From positions 1-61,110 of the forward strand of contig JAJYKL010000013.1 of assembly GCA_021788625.1 (NCBI GenBank): a stretch of DNA of 61,110 bases, written 5' to 3'. This document shows, piece after piece, positions 25,683-32,123 of the stretch (the first letter of the stretch is position 1; every line of letters begins with the position of its first letter). Source of the DNA: Chloroflexota bacterium. Its GTDB lineage: Bacteria; Chloroflexota; Anaerolineae; J036; Brachytrichaceae. The notes under the pieces are model-generated. The model saw only the letters and a list, made by a program, of their open reading frames with translations. It did no database searches and had not been told where the DNA came from. The position numbers were made by a program, and so were the translations under genes.

Positions 25683-26852
25683 CTATCTCGATTGTGGTGA
25701 TGGCCTGGACGAACCAGCATGAGTTTTGGCAAATTGCGTGGCTCGATTGATCGACTCAACATTCGCTTTCGAACCGTCCGCCTCTGCCAATGCGGGTAAC
25801 AGATACTCCAAAGCTGCAACCACCAACTCCACATTCCACTCACAGGACTCATACAGGCGATACCAGGCTTCGGGAGGATCGAAAAGACAGGCCCAGGAGG
25901 GGTGTGGCTTTTCATTCAAACTCGCCGCCAGGCTCGGTGAAATCCTCTCCACCTCACCCAACAAAAGAGCCTGCCGTGGGTCGGAATAGGATGGCTTCAC
26001 ATCCGTCGACTGTAACACCTGTTCCAGATCAAGGCTGATAAGGATGTCATGATTCACCTGCATACCCAGTGCACCCTTTCTGGCGCGCTCCTGAAGCCGC
26101 ATAGCCTGCTTCTCGCCACCCAGGCGGAATGAAATCCGCCCACCACGGGGGAAGGTATCGAGTAACATTTGTAACAATATGGGTGTGAACTCAGGTGCAA
26201 GCGCCGATAACTCATCCACGACCAGAGTGAGGTTTTGCACGGACAGACTATCCAGCCACTGCAAAACAACGTCACGGACTGCGAGCAGGTTATATTTGCC
26301 TAATGGTACACCAAGCAAGGCCTCCAGCCGCACCAGGTGCTGAGCACCTTCCCGCGCCGTCTGTTCATCTGCAGGTAAGGCATTCACTCCGAACGGCAGT
26401 CGAACCAGGTCCCGGAATACCGCATCGACAGACGTAAAGTTGTACAGTGTCGCCGTCGTCACCTGTTCTCGTATATCGACATAAATCGCAGCGTGGCGCT
26501 CCTGAGCATAACGCTTGTTGATGAGGTCAGCAATGTGCTTCATCACAGCGTCACGTCCCATCACACGAGAACCGAACACGACCGTGTTCTGCAACCCGGT
26601 CAATAGGTCCTGGTACCCGAAGCGCAAGACGGTTTCCGCCCAACGACCTGCGGGGGTGTCATTGCAGATTAATGGCGTCCAGGGCACGGCAGGTGCAGCT
26701 TCGCCAACGGGAGCGCCTTGAGGTTTCGGTCGCCCGTTGTGGTGTATACGGTGCAACCAGGCACGCAGCTTCATATTGCTCTCCAGTTGCCATGCTCTGA
26801 GGCCATGTGCAGCCCTGAGGTATGGTTTGTCCCCGATCGTTGTGTTATTCAT
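25683..26852 (-). CDS. ATPase-like protein lacking a P-loop (inactive paralogue)
   Basis: A 389-residue relative of the following ATPase. The Walker B strand is retained as LTLVVDELSA (Asp213, Glu214), and AAIYVDIREQV aligns with the partner's VAVYVDLSQDV. Where Walker A should be, about residues 94-102, it reads GSRVMGRDA and lacks GKT/S, so ATP hydrolysis is unlikely. It probably forms a heteromer with its neighbour, contributing in trans. The ATG at 26852 overlaps the end of the geranylgeranyl reductase gene by eight bases. An internal ATG at 26774 is an alternative start. No transmembrane segments are visible and the function is unknown. Confidence 0.7.
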   Translation of the reverse strand: MNNTTIGDKPYLRAAHGLRAWQLESNMKLRAWLHRIHHNGRPKPQGAPVGEAAPAVPWTPLICNDTPAGRWAETVLRFGYQDLLTGLQNTVVFGSRVMGRDAVMKHIADLINKRYAQERHAAIYVDIREQVTTATLYNFTSVDAVFRDLVRLPFGVNALPADEQTAREGAQHLVRLEALLGVPLGKYNLLAVRDVVLQWLDSLSVQNLTLVVDELSALAPEFTPILLQMLLDTFPRGGRISFRLGGEKQAMRLQERARKGALGMQVNHDILISLDLEQVLQSTDVKPSYSDPRQALLLGEVERISPSLAASLNEKPHPSWACLFDPPEAWYRLYESCEWNVELVVAALEYLLPALAEADGSKANVESINRATQFAKTHAGSSRPSPQSR

Positions 26853-28023
26853 TGTTCCAAAAAAAAGGCATCACCTCAGCCAGGAGTTGTGGCTGAACCA
26901 TGAAGAGGATAGCCAGAACATCCTTAAGTGACATTTTGCCTGCATCCAGCACCGATGCCTGTTTGATCATTTGTCGTATCCCGGCATCAGGAATGCGATA
27001 GATCGTGTACTGTATGCGATACAGCCGGTGCAACAGTTTACCAAATGCGGCATTCCATAGCGACTCATCCTGCTTCAGAAACTTGGCAGATAAATCACCC
27101 GCCAGGATCGCTGCGCCAGCAACCTGTGCGGCATACAATCCGCCAAACATCCCGTTGGTGATCCCACCCGCCGTCAATGGATCACTCTGGCGAGCAGCAT
27201 CTCCGACAGCAAGATAATTATCAGCTACCATATGCGGCAAAACATTGGTAACAGGTATTCCACCTACCACCTGAACTAATATTGAGCTGGTAGGGAAATG
27301 AACCAGCATGAATGCATCCAGATAATACAACACTGGCCGGCGCTCCTCTGGCTGTTCCGTTATTACTAGACCGATATTTGCTTTTCTGTCTCCTTTTTGG
27401 AAAACCCAGGCATATCCAGATGGAGCGACATCCCAACCAAAATAATAACGGCAAATATGGGGATCGATTTCAATACCACTAACCAGGTATTGTGCTGCGA
27501 CAAAGTAATCTTTTAATAGCGGGACCACGTGCAGTCCTGCCCAGCGTGTACTTTGCGACCCAGTTCCATCCGCTCCAATAACGATGAGAGACCGTATGCA
27601 TATCGGCTCTCCCTTTAGCAGGATGTGCACCACCAGATGTTCGTTGTCTTCTCTGGAGAACCCGTCAGCACGCGCCATCACAGCAACCTCGGCTCCGGCC
27701 TGAGCCGCTAGGTGTGCCAGTTCACGATCGAAAAGCTTGCGCACCAGAACGAGGGTTTCCTCAAGCGGTGGCATAACGCCGCAATTACCTTCCGAGTTAC
27801 TGACATAAAATGTGCGGATTTCAGCAGCAATCCAACGTGGGTCCAGAGCCACAAATCTCGCTAGTGTTTCTTTCTCTACCGCTTCCGCGCAACGCACAGG
27901 TGAACCGATCTCCTGCCTCTTTTCCAATAGTAAAGTGGATAGACACGCCTGTGCTGCCGTGCGCGCAGCCATGGATATTGCTGGACCTGCCCCTAGCACG
28001 ACGACGTCATACTCCGTTTTCAT
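26845..28023 (-). CDS. Geranylgeranyl reductase family FAD-dependent oxidoreductase
   Basis: A 392-residue flavoprotein of the geranylgeranyl reductase (GGR) family, which hydrogenates isoprenoid double bonds in archaeal lipids, chlorophyll, menaquinone or carotenoid side chains. The start at ATG 28023 places the dinucleotide-binding motif at VVLGAGPAISMAA (9-20); family members usually have GAGPAGS, so an Ile replaces the third glycine. Further marks are SPVRCAEAV, VIGADGTGS, GYAWVFQKGDRKANIGL and LAVGDAARQSDPLTAGGI. The C-terminal helices end in PFFWNNE. It overlaps the preceding ferredoxin gene by 17 bases, which suggests that ferredoxin is its electron donor. Confidence 0.88.
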   Translation of the reverse strand: MKTEYDVVVLGAGPAISMAARTAAQACLSTLLLEKRQEIGSPVRCAEAVEKETLARFVALDPRWIAAEIRTFYVSNSEGNCGVMPPLEETLVLVRKLFDRELAHLAAQAGAEVAVMARADGFSREDNEHLVVHILLKGEPICIRSLIVIGADGTGSQSTRWAGLHVVPLLKDYFVAAQYLVSGIEIDPHICRYYFGWDVAPSGYAWVFQKGDRKANIGLVITEQPEERRPVLYYLDAFMLVHFPTSSILVQVVGGIPVTNVLPHMVADNYLAVGDAARQSDPLTAGGITNGMFGGLYAAQVAGAAILAGDLSAKFLKQDESLWNAAFGKLLHRLYRIQYTIYRIPDAGIRQMIKQASVLDAGKMSLKDVLAILFMVQPQLLAEVMPFFWNNE

Positions 28024-28255
28024 GGTCCTGGATCCGCGAAAGCGCACCTGTTGGGCAAATATAGATACAACGAAAACAGCCTGTACAGGTGAAGGCGTCG
28101 ATTTGTAGTGTTGCATTTTGCAAGGTCACGCTACCAGGAGGGCAAATAGGCACGCATGCACCACAACTTGAACAGCGGTCGTAATTGACCAGCACGTAGC
28201 TGACGAGCCCGCTCAGCGGGTGGGGAATACTGGTTGGGTCAAAGTATTTCCGCAT
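28007..28255 (-). CDS. Two-cluster [4Fe-4S] ferredoxin
   Basis: An 82-residue bacterial-type ferredoxin with two cluster-binding motifs: CSSCGACVPICP (residues about 28-39) and CTGCFRCIYICP (about 57-68). These are the classical CxxCxxCxxxCP pair. It has an N-terminal extension of about 25 residues and a short tail. Its 3' end overlaps the start of the GGR gene, so the two are almost certainly translated together. The likely role is to pass electrons to the reductase. Confidence 0.9.
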   Translation of the reverse strand: MRKYFDPTSIPHPLSGLVSYVLVNYDRCSSCGACVPICPPGSVTLQNATLQIDAFTCTGCFRCIYICPTGALSRIQDHENGV

Positions 28256-28375
28256 GCTTCCCTCTGGTCAGTCCGCAGCACGTTAATTGACAGGGATGAG
28301 TTTATCAGATTCTAGAGCAATCACTTAATCAATGGGAAATTGCAGAGATTCATGTGTAGTGCTCAATCAAGATTC

Positions 28376-29014
28376 TTACAAAAACCCACCGTGTCTGACT
28401 CCCAAAAGATAGTTTAGATCCGTTATAGCCTGTGTGGTATTCTGAAATAGAACCGTGCGCATTCCCACTCCTTGTGCAGCGAGGATGTTGCGTTCGGCAT
28501 CATCTACGAAAATCGCCTCATTCGCCTGCACCTTTAATCTCCCCAATACGTACAGGTAACTACGCGGGTCTGGTTTCAGTATGCCCGTCTCGAACGAATA
28601 AACCGTTTCGTCCACCAGACCTTTGAGCCCGAATCGTCCTACGTTCAGGTCACGCATCTCTGGCCAGGCGTTACTCAATATCCCCGTTGTGTATTGCGGC
28701 CGTAACTGGCACACATAATCAGCCAAATCCCGATTCAGGCGATCACCCGACCAAAAATCAGCTCGCAGATTTGAGAGATCGCGTAGGTCAAGTCCACACT
28801 TTTCGCCCACAAACTGCCAGATTGCTTCGTCGTGCCCACGTTCTGTGGATGCTTGAATGGCTGCCGCACACTCGAACACCAGAGTACTCAACGCCCTTTC
28901 AGGGAGACCCAGATGGTTTTCCCATTTACGACGTCCGGACCAGTCCTCTGTACGCACCAGCACACCACCAATGTCAAAAATGACGGCACGTGGGCTAACA
29001 GTAGTCGTAACCAT
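28376..29014 (-). CDS. HAD-superfamily hydrolase (subfamily IA)
   Basis: A 212-residue haloacid dehalogenase-type phosphatase. Motif I is AVIFDIGGVL (residues about 10-19) with the nucleophilic Asp and a Gly in place of the second Asp, as in YihX-like members. Motif II is ILSNAW, motif III has Lys in GILKPDPRSY, and motif IV is AIFVDDAERN. The cap is helical. The substrate is probably a small phosphate ester. It lies between aconitase X and the ferredoxin in a same-strand run, which makes an isoprenoid monophosphate or mevalonate-derived substrate conceivable, though nothing in the sequence shows this. Confidence 0.85.
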   Translation of the reverse strand: MVTTTVSPRAVIFDIGGVLVRTEDWSGRRKWENHLGLPERALSTLVFECAAAIQASTERGHDEAIWQFVGEKCGLDLRDLSNLRADFWSGDRLNRDLADYVCQLRPQYTTGILSNAWPEMRDLNVGRFGLKGLVDETVYSFETGILKPDPRSYLYVLGRLKVQANEAIFVDDAERNILAAQGVGMRTVLFQNTTQAITDLNYLLGVRHGGFL

Positions 29015-29101
29015 TAACGCGCATTATAGAAAGGATACTGTGGAGCGTGAGACATCAACCCACTATCGAACCATTCTCGTTGTGCGTCGCGGATGTGAGC
29101 T

Positions 29102-29524
29102 TTACGGTGACGCTCCATTCTGGTCCACGGCTGTCTGGATATTCTCCACCCAACCTTCACCACCCAGCACGCGTAAATGCATGCCTGAGTGGATCTGTTC
29201 GATTGGAATATGGTCGACGCATGGAATCTCAGAAATGACGCAACCGACGGCAGTTATAGTCTCACATTCGGTATTCACGATAGCCACTGGTGCCTTGCCA
29301 TTACTCTTAAGCCGGTACAGCGTATATGAGCCAACGGTTGAGCCTTTGCCGGTTGGGAACACCAGCACCGTGCCACTGATCGATTGTCCCTCCAGATCAT
29401 GTCCACGTTCCACGACAACGCCGGTATCTGGATCGACACCGCCAAAAAACGATATATCCATGTGAGAGACGAGTGCCCTGCCCACAGCGTAGCCTTTATA
29501 GATGGACCGCCCAGCCCACTTCAT
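29102..29524 (-). CDS. Aconitase X small (swivel) subunit; candidate phosphomevalonate dehydratase small subunit
   Basis: A 140-residue DUF126/AcnX swivel-domain protein. The diagnostic stretches are SFFGGVDPDTGVV, GHDLEGQSISGTVLVFPTGKGS and VGSYTLYRLKSNGKAPVAIV. The swivel domain carries the conserved Ser in the GKGS loop that contacts the substrate. In archaea this subunit joins the large one to form phosphomevalonate dehydratase, giving trans-anhydromevalonate 5-phosphate. Bacterial aconitase X can instead act as cis-3-hydroxy-L-proline dehydratase. Separate subunits and the adjacent UbiD gene favour the mevalonate role. It overlaps the large-subunit gene by four bases. Confidence 0.9.
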   Translation of the reverse strand: MKWAGRSIYKGYAVGRALVSHMDISFFGGVDPDTGVVVERGHDLEGQSISGTVLVFPTGKGSTVGSYTLYRLKSNGKAPVAIVNTECETITAVGCVISEIPCVDHIPIEQIHSGMHLRVLGGEGWVENIQTAVDQNGASP

Positions 29525-30720
29525 CGTAATGCCTCCGCGATCACGTCATCGAAGGGACGGAGTACTGTCTTGAAACGATTCTTTGAGCTTGCGTAATAGC
29601 ATGCCTTGGCGCTATCCGTAAGCAGTACCTTGAAGCGCCCCTTAATGGGCGCAACCACGCAGCAGGTGTCGACTGCAAACTTGGCACCACTGGCTTCAAT
29701 AATGGCCGTGTAACCCATCTGGTCCGCCATGCACTTGGTAGGCCGCGCTGTAGTAATCCAGAACTCCTTCTTTACGCGGTGGCCATTTAGCAGCTCAGCC
29801 AGGTGCGCAATCTCGCGAATCGAGAGGTGAGGACAGCCCAGGCTAACAAAGTCCACCGCATCGGGCATGGCATCGTTCATTAGTTGATGGGATGCCTCCA
29901 GGTCAGCCTGAGTGATCGGAATTGTCCATTCGGGTGGCTTGTGTGTCGAAGCTTCGGGCGTGATACCTTCCATATGGAACATCGCTGCACCCACATACGT
30001 GGCGATGCTGGCACAAAAGGTTTTCAGCTGTTCCAGGTCGGCATGGGGGATCCCACAGATATAGCAAACGGGTTTGGCGTTTACACCATTCAGCTTAAGC
30101 CCAATGGCTTTGCCCAGCGCACCGAACTCGTCAGTAGTCTGTAAACGTGCGCTCACCTCGATGGTCACGCCGGGCTGGCGCTGTTTATCGAGATGGTACC
30201 CGTAAGCCGGTGTGCGACCCGTTAACGCAGCGACTAATGCGGAAGGTCCGCCTTCGCGGTTAGTGCGTGCTCCGATGACAGAGTTGGCGTAACACACCGC
30301 GCTGGACTCAGCCCAGGCAATGTGCTCGCCGAAGTGCGGTAAGTTGCCAGTTAGGTAAGGGGTGCAGGTACAGGTCGTGAGCACACCCATCCGGGCGAAC
30401 GCGTCGATAACCCGCATTTGGCTGACAGCAAAATCGGGACTAATGCCGAGTGTCTGCCAGTTCGTGATGTCCATGCCGGCTGGGTTCAAAGTTGTCAGCG
30501 TGCGCACTTTGCCACCCCCTACAGCCATTGCATCCAGCCACGCCAGACCTGCCTCACCCAGATTATCGTAACTCACCCCAGCAATCTGTACCGATGTAAC
30601 GGGGAGCATGCACGCTGCGCCATACATTTCGCCCAGCGCCACCAGGATCTCCATGGCCTTCTGGATCGCCTGGCCTGATTTGCCACCCAGCATGGCTCGC
30701 TCCTCAGCGGTCAGGTTCAT
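29521..30720 (-). CDS. Aconitase X large (catalytic) subunit; candidate phosphomevalonate dehydratase large subunit
   Basis: A 399-residue DUF521/AcnX protein with the Fe-S dehydratase fold. It starts MNLTAEERAMLGGKSG, typical of the family. Candidate cluster cysteines are in TTCTCTPY (C117, C119), SLGCPHLS (C296) and DTCCVVAP (C353/C354). NSVIGARTNREGGPSAL is a strong family signature. In the archaeal modified mevalonate pathway this subunit dehydrates 5-phosphomevalonate; other family members dehydrate cis-3-hydroxyproline. Both ends overlap neighbours by four bases, the small subunit downstream and UbiD upstream. No proline-pathway genes are near, apart from a distant ornithine cyclodeaminase homologue on the other strand. 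Confidence 0.92.
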   Translation of the reverse strand: MNLTAEERAMLGGKSGQAIQKAMEILVALGEMYGAACMLPVTSVQIAGVSYDNLGEAGLAWLDAMAVGGGKVRTLTTLNPAGMDITNWQTLGISPDFAVSQMRVIDAFARMGVLTTCTCTPYLTGNLPHFGEHIAWAESSAVCYANSVIGARTNREGGPSALVAALTGRTPAYGYHLDKQRQPGVTIEVSARLQTTDEFGALGKAIGLKLNGVNAKPVCYICGIPHADLEQLKTFCASIATYVGAAMFHMEGITPEASTHKPPEWTIPITQADLEASHQLMNDAMPDAVDFVSLGCPHLSIREIAHLAELLNGHRVKKEFWITTARPTKCMADQMGYTAIIEASGAKFAVDTCCVVAPIKGRFKVLLTDSAKACYYASSKNRFKTVLRPFDDVIAEALR

Positions 30721-32036
30721 GGTGTGCCTGCCTGGTTATCGATGAATCGACCCAGGTCAACTTCCGGAAAGTGTACCCGGTCGAAAGCTTTGCCCTTACT
30801 AGACAACGGTTTGGTCAGGTCGAAACCAATCTTGGTTGTTAGGTGACTGCCAGCCTCAGCGCTCGGGTCGAGACTGGAACCAGGTTCTCGATTCTTTACA
30901 ACCAGGTGTTTATCGCCCTGGAAGCGTGTGGCAAAGGCCCACTCCACCTCCTGTGGCTTATAAATGTCGATGTCCTCATCAACCACGAAGACGTGTTTAC
31001 AGGAGCGATGGCCAGCAAAAGCTGCCTCAATGGCCTTGATGCCATCGTCCTCGCCCTGCTTATCGATCTGGACAATGGCATGTAACCAGGAACAACCTCC
31101 AGGGGATACATTCACATCGAGACAGTGCGCCACTTCATTTACTCGTCTGTAAATGGTTGGCTCGCGTGGCATGCCCATGAGTAACTTGTGTTCCAGTGCA
31201 CCAGGCAGGAGAGCCTGCCAGATTGCATCATGCCGGTACGTAATGCACTTCACCCTAAACACCGGTTCCTCGCGGACCACGTCTTGCGTTTCGGTCAGAT
31301 CCACAAAGGGACCTTCGGCATGTCGCTGGTCGTAATATACGGTTCCCTCCAGGACAAACTCCACTTCGGCAGGGACAAGAACGTCGACTGTCCTGGCTTG
31401 TACCACCGTCAACGGCTGTAAAGCGTTGGCGATCTCCAGTTCGTTAACTCCAATTTCGACCGACGTTGCTGCGGCAGCCAGCACGTTAGGCGGGCAACCG
31501 ATGCACACGGCTACATCCACCTGATGTAGATCCTTGAGGTACGTATCGAAGTGCCGCCGTGCTACGACACGTGCTGCCAGTTCGTTCCTCGTGAATTGCA
31601 TAAGCCGGTGAAAATCCACATTAAGCCCATACGTCGGGTGACGGGCAATCACGACACCCGCGCTGATGTAATTTCCACCGTCTTGTTCGCAGTGACGCAG
31701 GATGGGCAATTGGTCCAGGTCTGGATTCAGGCACACAACCTCCTGGCAAGGTGCGTTGCCCACCACAGGACATGGCTTGCGTTCCTCAATGGCGCGAGCC
31801 AGCGTGCGAATGATCTGCTTGACAGGTATACCCAGATATTCGGCAAAGGAGGCTTTATCACAAAACAGGTTACCCACGACAGGGAACGCAGATTCCGATA
31901 CACGCTCAAACATGACGGGGCGGGGTTCCAATTTCTTGAGCACACCTGCGATCTCATAGGTTTTTGAGATAGGCACGCGTACGTGGACGATGCGTTCCTG
32001 TTCGTCCAACCAGTGTAAATAGTCCCGTAATGACAT
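30717..32036 (-). CDS. UbiD-family decarboxylase; candidate trans-anhydromevalonate 5-phosphate decarboxylase
   Basis: A 439-residue prenylated-FMN-dependent decarboxylase. Family marks are GGNYISAGVVIARHP (120-134), the GLNVDFHRLM segment (137-146), VAVCIGCPPN, EVEFVLEGTV, AEGPFVDLTE (240-249) near the catalytic Glu/Arg network, and the C-terminal HVFVVDEDIDIYKPQEVEWA. UbiD enzymes act on many substrates: polyprenyl hydroxybenzoate, aromatic acids, and, in archaea, anhydromevalonate phosphate, which yields isopentenyl phosphate. The four-base overlap with two-subunit aconitase X is the main reason for favouring the last. The prenyl-FMN synthase UbiX, the kinases and HMG-CoA enzymes are not in the window. 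It is the first gene of the minus-strand run, divergent from priA. Confidence 0.88.
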   Translation of the reverse strand: MSLRDYLHWLDEQERIVHVRVPISKTYEIAGVLKKLEPRPVMFERVSESAFPVVGNLFCDKASFAEYLGIPVKQIIRTLARAIEERKPCPVVGNAPCQEVVCLNPDLDQLPILRHCEQDGGNYISAGVVIARHPTYGLNVDFHRLMQFTRNELAARVVARRHFDTYLKDLHQVDVAVCIGCPPNVLAAAATSVEIGVNELEIANALQPLTVVQARTVDVLVPAEVEFVLEGTVYYDQRHAEGPFVDLTETQDVVREEPVFRVKCITYRHDAIWQALLPGALEHKLLMGMPREPTIYRRVNEVAHCLDVNVSPGGCSWLHAIVQIDKQGEDDGIKAIEAAFAGHRSCKHVFVVDEDIDIYKPQEVEWAFATRFQGDKHLVVKNREPGSSLDPSAEAGSHLTTKIGFDLTKPLSSKGKAFDRVHFPEVDLGRFIDNQAGTP

Positions 32037-32123
32037 ACGATTTTCTCACCATGCAGCAGGCTGCAGGCTTCATGATAGTCGTAAAGCTGTTTGACCGATA
32101 GGCTACGGAGTATAGTAACCGAC

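Noticed and set aside
24006-26852. The ATPase pair as a transposition module (IstB/TnsC-like)
   Set aside because: No transposase, terminal inverted repeats or target duplications are visible, and the genes are coupled to metabolic genes.
28857-29465. A 202-residue forward ORF across the HAD and aconitase X small-subunit genes
   Set aside because: It spans two well-supported reverse-strand genes and their gap, with no protein-like features.
29102-30720. Aconitase X as a standard aconitase or isopropylmalate isomerase
   Set aside because: The sequences match DUF521 and DUF126, and no TCA or leucine genes are nearby.
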